DNA of 58,956 nt from Prevotella sp. (GCA_017483185.1 JAFULM010000012.1:1-58956); one strand, 5' to 3'; counted from the stretch's first letter, positions 44,495-53,420 are shown. The notes: a model not told the origin generated them from the letters alone. Translations and numbers: made by a program.

Positions 44495-45552
44495 AAAAGA
44501 AATATCAGAACGGATTCTTCATCTTTGGTATTGCCGTTCTGCTGATAATGATCACGCAGCTCGATTTCGCTCAGGTCTGGGCGGGAGTTCAGCGTGCCGG
44601 CTATTGGTTTTTGGCCGTAATAGTCCTTTGGTTCTTCCTGTATATGTTCAATACGGCGGCGTGGTATATCATCATACGCAGCCAAGAGGAAGACCGAAAG
44701 GCGGCAAAAGGCGATAGCGGGAACACCAGTGAGACATCATCTGACACTCCGGCCAACGGCGACAAACGTCAGACGGTGTCCTACTGGTGGCTGTACAAAA
44801 TCACGGTGAGCGGTTTTGCGCTCAACTATGCCACCCCCGGAGGACTGATGGGAGGCGAGCCCTATCGCATCATGTCCCTCGCTCCGAAAATCGGAACGGA
44901 GCGTGCCTCGTCGTCGGTCATACTCTATGCCATGACGCACATATTCTCCCACTTCTGGTTTTGGCTCCTCTCCATCGTGCTGTACGTCCTCACGCAAGAG
45001 GTCAACATGTTCATGGGAGGTCTGCTTACGGCAGTCGGAGCGTTCTGCGTGACGGCAATCTGGTTTTTCATAAAAGGCTACAAGAAAGGCATAACGGTGA
45101 GATGTATGAGTCTGGTGAGCCACTTCCCTATCATCAAACGACGGGCACAGCACTTCTTCGACAGCCACAGAGAACAGTTGGCCGGCATCGACAGCCAGAT
45201 GGCGGCACTGCACAATCAGAACCCGCGCACCTTTGTCACTGCCGTCGGCCTTGAGTTGGCATGCCGGGTGGTGTCCGCTCTTGAGATATTCTTCATCCTT
45301 TTGGTCATTATGCCCGAGGCCAACTTCCTCCAGTGCATACTCATTCTCGCTTTCACATCCCTCTTTGCCAACATGCTTTTCTTTCTCCCGCTCCAACTCG
45401 GAGGACGCGAGGGCGGTTTTCTCATGTCTGCAAAAGGTCTCGCCATGACTGCCAGCTCCGGCATTTTCGTGGCCTTGCTCGTTCGTCTTAGGGAGCTGAT
45501 ATGGACCATCATAGGTCTCGCCCTGATCAAGTTTGACCGCAAGAAGCATTAA
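44491..45552 (+). CDS. Flippase-like membrane protein (LPG synthase TM / UPF0104 family)
   Basis: A 353-residue protein with seven or eight hydrophobic segments. It starts with a helix (FFIFGIAVLLIMITQLDFAQVWAGV) and has PGGLMGGEPYRIM and LPLQLGGREGGFLM, which mark the lysylphosphatidylglycerol synthetase transmembrane/YbhN superfamily. Members flip or modify lipids or lipid-linked sugars. A polar loop (residues ~70-90) carries extra Lys/Asp/Ser residues. Translation is coupled to pdxA (ATGA), though no functional link is obvious. A strong terminator follows. Confidence 0.8.
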   Translation: MKKKYQNGFFIFGIAVLLIMITQLDFAQVWAGVQRAGYWFLAVIVLWFFLYMFNTAAWYIIIRSQEEDRKAAKGDSGNTSETSSDTPANGDKRQTVSYWWLYKITVSGFALNYATPGGLMGGEPYRIMSLAPKIGTERASSSVILYAMTHIFSHFWFWLLSIVLYVLTQEVNMFMGGLLTAVGAFCVTAIWFFIKGYKKGITVRCMSLVSHFPIIKRRAQHFFDSHREQLAGIDSQMAALHNQNPRTFVTAVGLELACRVVSALEIFFILLVIMPEANFLQCILILAFTSLFANMLFFLPLQLGGREGGFLMSAKGLAMTASSGIFVALLVRLRELIWTIIGLALIKFDRKKH

Positions 45553-45606
45553 AAAAGACTGAGAATAACCACAGTTGCTATACGACAAGCATACATAACA
45601 AACACG

Positions 45607-45650
45607 CAAGCCCCGGAATGTCCATATCGTGACATTCCGGGGCTTTCGTT
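45607..45650 (+). terminator. Terminator after the flippase-like gene
   Basis: AAGCCCCGGAATGTC pairs with GACATTCCGGGGCTT around a short loop, followed by TCGTT. The left-hand A's also suit the convergent minus-strand gene. Confidence 0.8.
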
Positions 45651-45704
45651 ATAAACTCATACCATGACGTCGCTATCTTATAATCAAGACGCCGCAAAGC
45701 CTGT

Positions 45705-46214
45705 TTAACGCCGCAAAAGCCAGCGAAGGACGGCATAACCGCCAAAGATCTGTATCGCTATGCCGGGCAGACCGAGGCGTACGTCCTGTACCGCAGCGGC
45801 GTAGCTGCCGGTCAACGCCAACTCAAACAGAGAACCGACAGTCTGATAAGCGACAACTGCGGCTGCCACGGAAAGCAGCGTTACCGTACCTTGGCGACGA
45901 GCAATCAACGCGGCGGAAAGCGCCAGGACGACCGACTTGACCGTGATGGGAAGCAGGGCGTGGGCCGGTGGCATGCCGAACAGAACGTGGTTGACCAACG
46001 GTGAAAGCAAAGCGGTGAGCAATCCGACCTGCCATCCGTACTTACAGGCACCGACAAGAGTGAAAAAGTAGATCGGCAAAAATATCAGTCCTCCTTGTGG
46101 AATGGTGTGACACAACTGCGGCAGGATGATATTTCCGGCGATAAAAAGTGTCGCGATGATATATGTCCGTATCTCGCGATAAGTCGGTGAGTATAGTCTT
46201 ACGGTTGTTTCCAT
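45705..46214 (-). CDS. Small integral membrane protein, ECF-transporter S-component-like
   Basis: A 169-residue protein with about five or six hydrophobic helices and few charges. TYIIATLFIAGNIILPQLCHTIPQGGLIFLPIYFFTLVGAC resembles the first helices of substrate-binding S components of energy-coupling-factor transporters for vitamins or cofactors. The energising T and A subunits are not in the window. It is the last gene of the minus-strand run that begins with tatA, 121 bp after the DUF1893-like gene. The substrate cannot be read from sequence. Confidence 0.6.
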   Translation of the reverse strand: METTVRLYSPTYREIRTYIIATLFIAGNIILPQLCHTIPQGGLIFLPIYFFTLVGACKYGWQVGLLTALLSPLVNHVLFGMPPAHALLPITVKSVVLALSAALIARRQGTVTLLSVAAAVVAYQTVGSLFELALTGSYAAAVQDVRLGLPGIAIQIFGGYAVLRWLLRR

Positions 46215-46334
46215 TATCTCTCTTATTTCATTTCTATGGTTATTATTCTTTCATAACAATGCCGTGGCCGTTGAGAAACGATGCCGTTGTCATCGCAATA
46301 TCGTCCGGCCTCTCTGCTGTCTGCATGTATCCAT

Positions 46335-46775
46335 TCAGATGCTGCAACTTGTCGCTGTCCTGCCACGCAAGAAGTCTTCTACCTTCCGCCTTATCACCTC
46401 CGGGTCGTGCTCGTCCCGGCTCAGCTTCTCCATCGGACACCAGTCCGTTCCGGCGCGGTTGACGATATGGTCGGCAACGGCCGAATAGCCGACCTGAATG
46501 CCATGCTGCTGAAGCAAAGCGACGGCCGGAGCACTGATAAGATCGGCATAAACACGGTTCACACCACCGAGAACCATCAGAGCGGCTGCGGCTTTGCCGA
46601 CCACTTTGTCTGCGACCAGAGCACCACGGAGCAGCGACGGCTCATTCTTGAGCACGAGAAACAAGTCCATGATGCCGCGACGGCGGAATGACCGCACGCT
46701 GTCACCATTGGAGATGACGCACGAGCACTGTTCCGCATGCAATCTTTCAATCAGTTTTTCCATCATAAATATCAT
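46335..46775 (-). CDS. DUF1893-like cytosolic protein
   Basis: A 146-residue protein. CSCVISNGDSVRSFRRRGIMDLFLVLKNEPSLLRGALVADKVVGKAAAALMVLGGVNRVYADLISAPAVALL matches the DUF1893 family, whose fold resembles cytidine deaminases (the ADKVVGKAAA helix corresponds to the zinc-site helix). A true deaminase HAE/PCxxC set is not seen, so activity is doubtful. It lies between the aldo/keto reductase and the S-component-like gene on the same strand. Confidence 0.65.
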   Translation of the reverse strand: MIFMMEKLIERLHAEQCSCVISNGDSVRSFRRRGIMDLFLVLKNEPSLLRGALVADKVVGKAAAALMVLGGVNRVYADLISAPAVALLQQHGIQVGYSAVADHIVNRAGTDWCPMEKLSRDEHDPEVIRRKVEDFLRGRTATSCSI

Positions 46776-46815
46776 TCAAACGTATCCTTCTTTTTCCTCA
46801 GAAGCACCCGCCGAG

Positions 46816-48225
46816 CTATTCCTCCAAGCCCTGCCGCAAACGCTCCACATACTTGTCTATGATGCGAAGTTCGTGCGGGATGCGTATGTTTTGCGGGCAA
46901 TGAGACTCACACTGTCCACATCCGATGCAATGGGCAGCCTGTCGCAGACGCGGCACACTGCGGTCCAAACCGATCAGGTAGTCCCGGCGGAGACGTCCGT
47001 ACTCCTCGTCCTTGGCATTGCGGGGCAGCCGTCCCTCGTTCTTGCACTTGTTGTAGTGGACGAATATGGCTGGTATGTCGACTCCGTATGGACACGGCAT
47101 ACAATACTTACAGTCGTTGCAGGGTATTGTCTCCAACCCGACAATCTTTTCGGCCACGTCATGGAGAAAGTCACTCTCCTCCTTGCTGACAGGTTCCAAC
47201 GGACAATAAGACAGCAGATTGTCCTTCAGATGTTCCATATAAGTCATTCCCGACAAGACCGTGAGCACTCCGTCAGGTGTGCCGGCATAGCGGAAAGCCC
47301 ATGAGGCGACACTCTTTTCCGGACGGCGGCGCTTCATTTCCACCGCCAGATACTGCGGGATGTTGGCCAGACGGCCGCCAAGGAGCGGTTCCATGATGAC
47401 GGCCGGTATTCCGCGCTTGTGCAGTTCGCCGTAGAGATAGACCGCGTCAGTGTTCCGCGGATTTATCTCGTCAGCATATTCCCAATCCAGATAGTTGAGT
47501 TCTATCTGCACGAAGTCCCATTTATATTTGTCGTGCTGCGACAGCAGATAGTCGAATACGGCGACATCACCATGATATGAGAAACCAAGATTGCGTATCC
47601 GGCCGGCCTGTCGCTCCTCCATGAGAAAGTCGAGTATGCCGTTGTCGAGATAGCGGCCGCGAAGTGCCTCCATGCCACCCATGCCGATGCCGTGGAGCAG
47701 ATAGTAGTCTATATAGTCGACCTGCAACTCCTTGAACGACGTGCGATACATCTTGATGGACTCTTCGCGCGTCCATGTCTCCGGGCTGAAGTTGGAGAGT
47801 TTTGTCGCCACATAATAGCTGTCCCGCTTGTGGCGGCTGAGCGCGATACCGGTAGACCGCTCCGACAAGCCTTTGCAGTAGGCGGGAGACGTGTCGAAGT
47901 AGTTGACACCATGCTCGATGGCATAGTCGACAAGCCGGTTGACCGTCTCCTGTGCTATCGGAGCGTCGCTCTCACGTGAGGAGGCGGTGGCGTCGGTTGG
48001 CAGACGCATCATGCCGTACCCCAGGAGCGACACCTCCTGTCCCGTCTTTGGATTCTTCCGATAGGTCATCTTGCCCACCGGAGGCTCTGTCTGACTGCTG
48101 TAATCATCCGCCACTCCGTCCTTACGGTCGTTCTTGCACCCCGTGAGAGCTGCGGCTGTGGCCAGCGTTCCCGCTCCGAAGAGATGGAGAAACCGACGCC
48201 GTGTCATATCTTTATTGTTGCTCAT
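46816..48225 (-). CDS. Exported aldo/keto reductase with C-terminal ferredoxin domain (Tat lipoprotein)
   Basis: About 469 residues from ATG 48225 (MSNNKDMTRRRF); an ATG at 48249 is also possible, and the frame is open from 48267. The start is a Tat signal with a lipobox: TRRRFLHLFGAGTLATAAALTGC. The reductase barrel keeps the tetrad: Asp and Tyr in YFDTSPAYCKG, Lys in YVATKLSNF, His in YLLHGIG. The C-terminus has two cysteine clusters, PCNDCKYCMPCPYG and HCIGCGQCESHCP, for [4Fe-4S] centres. Aldo/keto reductases normally use cytoplasmic NADPH; export would place this one where electrons must come from membrane carriers such as the NapHG-like partner encoded just upstream. It follows that gene in a tatA-tatC-led operon. 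Confidence 0.85.
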   Translation of the reverse strand: MSNNKDMTRRRFLHLFGAGTLATAAALTGCKNDRKDGVADDYSSQTEPPVGKMTYRKNPKTGQEVSLLGYGMMRLPTDATASSRESDAPIAQETVNRLVDYAIEHGVNYFDTSPAYCKGLSERSTGIALSRHKRDSYYVATKLSNFSPETWTREESIKMYRTSFKELQVDYIDYYLLHGIGMGGMEALRGRYLDNGILDFLMEERQAGRIRNLGFSYHGDVAVFDYLLSQHDKYKWDFVQIELNYLDWEYADEINPRNTDAVYLYGELHKRGIPAVIMEPLLGGRLANIPQYLAVEMKRRRPEKSVASWAFRYAGTPDGVLTVLSGMTYMEHLKDNLLSYCPLEPVSKEESDFLHDVAEKIVGLETIPCNDCKYCMPCPYGVDIPAIFVHYNKCKNEGRLPRNAKDEEYGRLRRDYLIGLDRSVPRLRQAAHCIGCGQCESHCPQNIRIPHELRIIDKYVERLRQGLEE

Positions 48226-48263
48226 AGACTGTAATGATTGGATTGTCATAACTCTTTGGTCCG

Positions 48264-49763
48264 TCAAATGGTCCTATGCACCTCATGCCCTTCGACGTAA
48301 ATGGCTGAGAACGGGCGTGCAGGACAGAGGTTCTCGCAAGCTCCGCATCCGATACAACGTGCCTCGTTGATGACCGGGATGCGCGGAGACGTGTCGTCGC
48401 CAGCCACCGACGGCACCATCTCGATGGCTCCCGTGGGACAGTGGCGGGCACAGTTGCCGCACGAGACACCGTCCGTCAGCGGCAGACAGTTCTTCTTCAC
48501 CCACACGGCATGGCCGATCTGGATGGCCGACTTGTCTTCCTTGGCGATGTGACGGATTGCTCCCGTAGGACAGACTTCCGAGCAAGCCGTACACTCCGGT
48601 CGGCAGTAGCCGATCTCGTAGGACATCACCGGTTGCATCAGTTTGGTCAGCTCTGTCGACGGGCGAAGCACTCCGTTAGGACATTTCGACACACAGAGCT
48701 GGCATCCGGTGCAACGGGTGGCGAGATTGCGTGCGCTCAGCGATCCCGGAGGTGTCAGCGGCGTGTGACGTTCGGGCGCCACCTTATCCTCTATTTTGGC
48801 CAGTCCGCCGTCCACCTTTTTCTTCTCCTGAGCCATAGCGGCTGTCGTCGCCATCGCCGTGGCGAGCAGAAACGAGCGTTTCGTGAGGTCCGGAGCTGCG
48901 ACTGCGGCTTTACTTTCGTCCGTCCCACCCTTCGGAGCGGACTTGCGGACCGGCTGATGACCGTAGGAGATTGCTCCGAAACTGCACTTGCCGATGCAGT
49001 CGCCACACACCACACAACGTGTCGGGTCGATGGTGTGCGTCTTGACGTCGATACACGACGCCTTGCAGTAACGCGCACACGAACCGCAGTTGCGGCAGAG
49101 GTCGGTGTCGATGTGCACCTTCAGCCACGAGACGCGCGACACGGCGCCGAGCAACGTGCCGACGGGACATATCGTATTGCAATAGGTACGACCGCCGCGC
49201 CAAGCCAACACACATATTATAATAAAGGTGGCGGCGGCGACAATGAGCGTCGGCAGACTCTTCACCCACACGTCAACCGAATAGAAAGCGTAGCTGTCCA
49301 CGCGCTCGGCGATTGCGGCCAGGACGTTGTTTCCCGTCTGCCAAATCGGTTGAAACAGTGTCGCGGCCATACGTCCGTAGGCGCTATATGGTTCGAGCAA
49401 AGCCACAAGCGACCCTATGCCGGCCACAAAAGCGGCCACCATCACGCACAGCACGCTCCACCGCAGCCACGTCTTTGCCCTTGAATAGTTGTAAGGACGC
49501 TTGCGGCCGTGATTGTGCAGCCAGGCCACAATGTCCTGAAACACGCCCAACGGGCATATCACGGAACAGTAGATGCGGCCGAAGACCAGGGTCAGCAACA
49601 GCGGGATGGCCACGATGGCCGTGTTGGTGAGCAGGGCCGGCACCAGCTGAAGGTGCGCCATCCAATGGAGCCAGCGGTGCAAAGTGCCCGTAAAGTCGAG
49701 GAAGAGCAGCGTGATGCCCGCAAAGAACATCACGGCAAGTACGGTTCTGATCTTTCTTAACAT
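48264..49763 (-). CDS. NapH/NapG-like fused iron-sulfur membrane protein
   Basis: A 499-residue protein. The first ~200 residues have several transmembrane helices and the NapH-type motifs GRIYCSVICPLGVFQD and GRTYCNTICPVG, followed by cytoplasmic [4Fe-4S] clusters (CRNCGSCARYC, CVVCGDCIGKC). Near residues 290-310 comes an internal Tat-like stretch, TKRSFLLATAMATTAAMA (Lys-Arg instead of Arg-Arg). A NapG-like ferredoxin region then has four more clusters (CTGCQLCVSKCP, CTACSEVCP, CGNCARHCP, CIGCGACENLCP). In nitrate reduction NapH and NapG pass quinol electrons to the periplasm; here both appear as one chain. It lies between tatC and the exported reductase, its probable electron acceptor. Confidence 0.85.
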   Translation of the reverse strand: MLRKIRTVLAVMFFAGITLLFLDFTGTLHRWLHWMAHLQLVPALLTNTAIVAIPLLLTLVFGRIYCSVICPLGVFQDIVAWLHNHGRKRPYNYSRAKTWLRWSVLCVMVAAFVAGIGSLVALLEPYSAYGRMAATLFQPIWQTGNNVLAAIAERVDSYAFYSVDVWVKSLPTLIVAAATFIIICVLAWRGGRTYCNTICPVGTLLGAVSRVSWLKVHIDTDLCRNCGSCARYCKASCIDVKTHTIDPTRCVVCGDCIGKCSFGAISYGHQPVRKSAPKGGTDESKAAVAAPDLTKRSFLLATAMATTAAMAQEKKKVDGGLAKIEDKVAPERHTPLTPPGSLSARNLATRCTGCQLCVSKCPNGVLRPSTELTKLMQPVMSYEIGYCRPECTACSEVCPTGAIRHIAKEDKSAIQIGHAVWVKKNCLPLTDGVSCGNCARHCPTGAIEMVPSVAGDDTSPRIPVINEARCIGCGACENLCPARPFSAIYVEGHEVHRTI

Positions 49764-49766
49764 GAC

Positions 49767-50546
49767 TTATCTGTTTGTTGTTTGTTTCTTCTTTCTGCCT
49801 GTCATCCTCACTATGACTATGCTCAACTCGTAGAGCAGCCATATCGGCAGCGAGACGACAAACAGCGTAAATATGTCTGTCGTCGGCGTTATGATGGCGG
49901 CCACGATGAGTATGGCCACGACGGCATGACGCCGATAGCGCGCCATCGACTCTCCGTCGACGAGTCCCATGCGGGCCAGAAGCCAACTGACGACAGGCAG
50001 CTCAAAGACGACTCCCATCACGAGACACATCGTTATCAGAGTGTCGATGTACGACTGTATCGTGAGCATGTTGTCGACGTCGGGGCTCACCTGATATGTG
50101 CCCAGAAAACGGACGGTAAGGGGGAATATCAGAAAATAGTTGAGCAGCGTCCCGGCCATGAACATCACGTAGGAACTCAGCGTGATGCGTACGGCATATC
50201 GGCGTTCGTCGGCATAGAGGGCCGGCGAGATGAAACGGAACAGGACGTACAGCACGTAGGGCGAAGCCGTCAGCAGACCGGCATAGAGGGCCGTCTTCAT
50301 GTGAATCATGAACTGTTCGGTCAGCCCCGTGTTCATCAGATGAAGCGCAAACGGCTCCGTGCCAAGCAGACGGTAGGTCACAAAACTGCCCTCACGCGGC
50401 GCGAGCACAACGGCAAACAGCGTGTCCTTCATGCAGAAGGCCACCATCGCCATGACAACCGTGACGACTATGATGCGTATCAGACAAGCTCTCAGCTCGT
50501 CCAGATGATCCCAGAAAGTGGCCACGCCACCCTCTCCGACGCTCAT
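49767..50546 (-). CDS. tatC: Sec-independent protein translocase TatC
   Basis: A 259-residue membrane protein with six hydrophobic helices. Family features: an N-terminal [27 protein letters not shown] after the third helix, and [16 protein letters not shown]. TatC recognises twin-arginine signals and, with TatA, moves folded proteins across the inner membrane. It overlaps tatA by 4 nt. The next gene starts 3 bp after its stop. Confidence 0.95.
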   Translation of the reverse strand: MSVGEGGVATFWDHLDELRACLIRIIVVTVVMAMVAFCMKDTLFAVVLAPREGSFVTYRLLGTEPFALHLMNTGLTEQFMIHMKTALYAGLLTASPYVLYVLFRFISPALYADERRYAVRITLSSYVMFMAGTLLNYFLIFPLTVRFLGTYQVSPDVDNMLTIQSYIDTLITMCLVMGVVFELPVVSWLLARMGLVDGESMARYRRHAVVAILIVAAIITPTTDIFTLFVVSLPIWLLYELSIVIVRMTGRKKKQTTNR

Positions 50547-50746
50547 TCCTTCGCCGGTCCGTCGTTACCGGCCTCCTTCTTCTTGTCTCCGGCCGAGGCG
50601 TCTTCGCCCAGTCCGCTCATTCCGTCCTTAAAGCTCTTGACACCCTTGCCAAGTCCGTTCATCAGTTCGGGTATCTTCTTGCCGCCGAAGAGCAGCAGTA
50701 TGATAAGCGCGATGACGAGTATCTCTTGTATTCCAAGTCCAAACAT
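50543..50746 (-). CDS. tatA: Twin-arginine translocase subunit TatA/E
   Basis: A 67-residue protein: a short transmembrane helix ([18 protein letters not shown]), then the [23 protein letters not shown] amphipathic helix and a charged tail. First gene of the operon. The leader has an unusually good Shine-Dalgarno for this phylum, AAAGGAG 9 nt before the ATG. No TatB-like protein is encoded here. Confidence 0.95.
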   Translation of the reverse strand: MFGLGIQEILVIALIILLLFGGKKIPELMNGLGKGVKSFKDGMSGLGEDASAGDKKKEAGNDGPAKE

Positions 50747-50810
50747 AGTCTTATTCTCCTTTATTTACGTTACGTTGTCAACATTCAACCGGCAGCCGGT
50801 TTATCGGTTG

Positions 50811-50818
50811 CAAAATTA
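50811..50818 (-). promoter_or_regulatory. -7 box (TAATTTTG) of the tat operon
   Basis: TAATTTTG on the minus strand, 64 nt before tatA. The leader contains a CCGGCTGCCGG hairpin near 50789-50799 and a real Shine-Dalgarno site. Confidence 0.5.
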
Positions 50819-50895
50819 ATGCAAACCGACAGAAACGGCATTATCTTTATTACGGATTAAGTTACCAAAATCACATCTATTGCTATCCCGGAAAG

Positions 50896-51423
50896 TCAGA
50901 CGTATGCCGCCCACTCCGGCCCACGGGTGCGGACGATGTGGTCCAGCAGTCCCTCACAGGCGTCCTCCAGCAGTTCGATGACCAGCTCAAATCCGCGGTC
51001 GCCGCCGTAATAAGGGTCCGGCACCTCGGTGTGTCCGTCGTGCCGACGGCAGAAGTCCGTCATCATCATCACCTTGCGGCGCTGGTCGTCCGTCCGGGCC
51101 AGAGCCATGACGTCATGACGGTTTTCGCTGTCCATCACGACGATGATGTCAAAACGGTCCATATCCTCACGGCATATCTGCCGCGCGCGGCTGCAGAAGT
51201 CATATCCGTGGGCTGCCCCGTGGCTACGCATGCGGCGGTCAGGCAGTTCACCCGCGTGCCACGGGCCGATGCCGGCAGAGTCGATTTCGATGTTGTCGTC
51301 CAACATCCGCTCGTGGACCAAGTGGCGCATGATGCCCTCGGCTGCCGGCGAACGACAGATGTTGCCGAGGCAAATGAACAACACTGACGTCCGCATGTCC
51401 TGCTTGATGTTTTCTTCTTTCAT
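50896..51423 (-). CDS. Low-molecular-weight protein tyrosine phosphatase
   Basis: A 175-residue cytoplasmic enzyme. The P-loop is Cys18-LGNIC-Arg24-S (ICLGNICRSPAAEG) and the general-acid aspartate is in VPDPYYGG. Such phosphatases remove phosphate from tyrosine, often on capsule-assembly kinases; some act on arginine phosphate. No kinase gene is in the window. It has its own -7 box. The MKEENIKQDM start is ten residues longer than a typical family start (MRTSVLFICLGN), so ATG 51396 is an alternative. Confidence 0.9.
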   Translation of the reverse strand: MKEENIKQDMRTSVLFICLGNICRSPAAEGIMRHLVHERMLDDNIEIDSAGIGPWHAGELPDRRMRSHGAAHGYDFCSRARQICREDMDRFDIIVVMDSENRHDVMALARTDDQRRKVMMMTDFCRRHDGHTEVPDPYYGGDRGFELVIELLEDACEGLLDHIVRTRGPEWAAYV

Positions 51424-51447
51424 ATTTGTCCGTATTCAATCTCTTTT

Positions 51448-51455
51448 CAAAGATA
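51448..51455 (-). promoter_or_regulatory. -7 box (TATCTTTG) of the phosphatase gene
   Basis: TATCTTTG on the minus strand, about 25 nt before the ATG at 51423. Confidence 0.5.
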
Positions 51456-51523
51456 CATTTTCCGTCCGAGAATCAGACACGAGAATGTATCAGAATGTAA
51501 AGGAAGCGTCTTGATACACCCAC

Positions 51524-52039
51524 CTACTCTTCCTCCTCGGCAGAGAAGTCGGTCCTGTGCTTCTTCGCGTAGCTCAGATCTGTCGCATCGCTGATTTTGA
51601 CGAGGTCAAACGAGGCCATCGTCTCGCCCGTATCGTAGTTGTCAAAATAGCCGCGGAAATGGGTGCTGCGACCGACACTGTACAACTCATAATCGCGTAT
51701 GATCACACGATAACCGTCGTCATATTCAAGATAGATCTTTCCGTCGCGCACGGTCCAGTCGAATCCCACCTGAACGAACGGTTTGTGGCGATCATGCGGA
51801 TAGTCTGTCTCCAAGCCGTAACCACCGTGAGCGAAAACACCTTCCTGCACAAACTGTATTTCGGTATCGTAGTCGTTGTTGTGAAAACGGTCCACGTAAT
51901 AGCTTCCTTGGATAATCCCTCGCCATATCCCGTTCATGTCATACGCCTGATCGGCGTCATCGTCATCACATGATGTCATTGAGACAGCCGTGGCCATAAG
52001 CATCACGACAAATGTCAGATAGTTGCAGAATCGTTTCAT
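51524..52039 (-). CDS. Lipoprotein of unknown function
   Basis: A 171-residue protein with a lipoprotein signal (hydrophobic core, then VSMTSC with Cys24), followed by an Asp-rich stretch (DDDDADQ) that in Bacteroidetes can favour surface export. The body is beta-rich (NGIWRGIIQGSYYVD, KIYLEYDDGYRVIIRDYELY, THFRGYFDNYDTGE), a pattern like a small lipocalin-type or DUF barrel. It has its own -7 box at 52115-52122. No function proposed. Confidence 0.75.
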   Translation of the reverse strand: MKRFCNYLTFVVMLMATAVSMTSCDDDDADQAYDMNGIWRGIIQGSYYVDRFHNNDYDTEIQFVQEGVFAHGGYGLETDYPHDRHKPFVQVGFDWTVRDGKIYLEYDDGYRVIIRDYELYSVGRSTHFRGYFDNYDTGETMASFDLVKISDATDLSYAKKHRTDFSAEEEE

Positions 52040-52114
52040 ATTCTTTTCCGTTATTGATTATTGATTTGATATGTATTTGACCTTAAAGTTGTCAACATCC
52101 TGTATTGACAATTG

Positions 52115-52122
52115 CAAATATA
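52115..52122 (-). promoter_or_regulatory. -7 box (TATATTTG) of the 52 kb lipoprotein gene
   Basis: TATATTTG on the minus strand, 75 nt upstream of the ATG at 52039. Confidence 0.45.
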
Positions 52123-52384
52123 CGACAAAAACATAAGACCACACACAAACAGAGCCGCAAAAAACGACATTTTCTTCACCGGATTTAACACATTGCGATT
52201 GCGGCACAAGGCATTTCGGCTAATTCCGTACGTCACGGCACACCTCGAGGGCATCGTTTTTTCTTACAAAATCGTGTACGGAAAAATCTCCGTTCAGCGT
52301 CGTTTCGAGGCCTTTTCGGCAGCCGCGGGGGCCTCCTTGCATCCGTCGGACATGTGGTGACGGACACAATCGGCAGCCGTCGAC

Positions 52385-52590
52385 ACCCCGGGAGGGCCTT
52401 ACGGGACTCAAAAAACGAAAAAGTTCGCCGTTTCTGCATCGCCGTCAGACCACAAAAAAGCGACCGTTTCCGACCAACGGGGCCCTTATTGGGTTGCAAC
52501 GGCGTGCCCGTCATGATGCAACGGCGGCCTCCTTGCAATGCAACGGCGGCCCCGTTGCAGAGCCGTAAGGGCCTTACGGCATCCCGACCG
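52385..52590. repeat. GC-rich palindrome cluster, copy 4
   Basis: CCCGGGAGGGCCTTACGGG at left; GGGGCCCTTATTGGGTTGCAACGG, ATGCAACGGCGGCC (twice), CCCCGTTGCA and GCCGTAAGGGCCTTACGGC at right. The modules match the other three clusters. 52123-52384 and 52591-52960 carry no protein-like frame. Confidence 0.7.
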
Positions 52591-52963
52591 CCATCTTCTG
52601 AAAAACCAAAGGAAAGCCTCCCGATCGCAAGCAGCTGAGTGTCAGCCCGTTAGAAAAAGCATGGTTTTTTCAATGAAAAAACGCCCCGATTTTTACCTTC
52701 GCAGGATTGAAGAATTTGGAGGCACTGCGGAAAAAATTCATAAAGTGCCCCTAAAAAACGGCCCTAAATTCAGAATTTTTATGACATTACAGCCCTGAGA
52801 GTAGAAATCCGTTTATCAAAACAGACAGCGACTCTACCTCTACAATGGAGACGGCCACTATTTTACGCTGTAACAGGTTCAATTTTAATCAGACTACAGT
52901 CACAACCGCACGTCTTTTGAAAAATAATTACCTCATCATGCCACATAATGCAAAAATAAGCAC

Positions 52964-52971
52964 TATCTTTG
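52964..52971 (+). promoter_or_regulatory. -7 box (TATCTTTG) of the candidate structured RNA
   Basis: TATCTTTGC on the plus strand, in an A+T-rich stretch. The -33 position reads CCAC, so the match is partial. Confidence 0.5.
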
Positions 52972-52977
52972 CAGTCG

Positions 52978-53420
52978 GATCATATATTGCCTTAAGACAA
53001 AAGCTGCCAGCGTGAGACGTGTCTCCATGACAGCAGACTAGGCAGCCCACGCCGGGTTAAGTGCGGCCGTGTCTGACCGCATGAAGCGGGCTTTGGGCGG
53101 GGAAAATGGTTCGAGACATATTGAAGGCGTTTATCTGACGCTCTGTTCTTGACACATCGAATCTTGCAAATTCCAAAATCAAAGTCTTGAACTAAGCCAA
53201 CGGTAGATGTCCCGGGTGTGATTATGTCATCTCGCGGAGAGTTCGCAAGCACGAGCTGTACCCTTTCGGTACAGACGGATTGTTTGCTGAAAGCTCTGTT
53301 GATTGATGATTAATTCATATCGGCGTGGGCTCTGACGTTGTCTGTTCAACTATAATAGGCAATGCAAGAGCCTCGACTCGTGGAACAGACAGCAAGACGG
53401 TTCCACGCTTGAACCCATCT
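52978..53420 (+). ncRNA. Candidate structured non-coding RNA (~440 nt), family not identified
   Basis: A dense run of pairable helices follows the -7 box: GCTGCC...GGCAGC enclosing GAGAC-GT-GTCTC; GCCCA...TGGGC enclosing TGCGG...CCGCA; GCGT...ACGC; GTTC..GAC/GTC..GAAC; GATG...CATC; CTGTACC-CTTTC-GGTACAG near 53256-53274; GTCTGTTC...GAACAGAC; and CGTGGAAC...GTTCCACG near 53379-53408. The last two overlap and would be alternatives or a pseudoknot. There are no long reading frames. Hallmarks of RNase P RNA, tmRNA and 16S/23S rRNA are not seen. A group II intron remnant without its reverse transcriptase is one possibility. It converges on the 3' end of the defence operon. Confidence 0.5.

Noticed and set aside
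52978-53420. tmRNA or RNase P RNA
   Set aside because: The tRNA-like ends and tag frame of tmRNA and the GAGGAAAGTCC-type core of RNase P RNA are absent.
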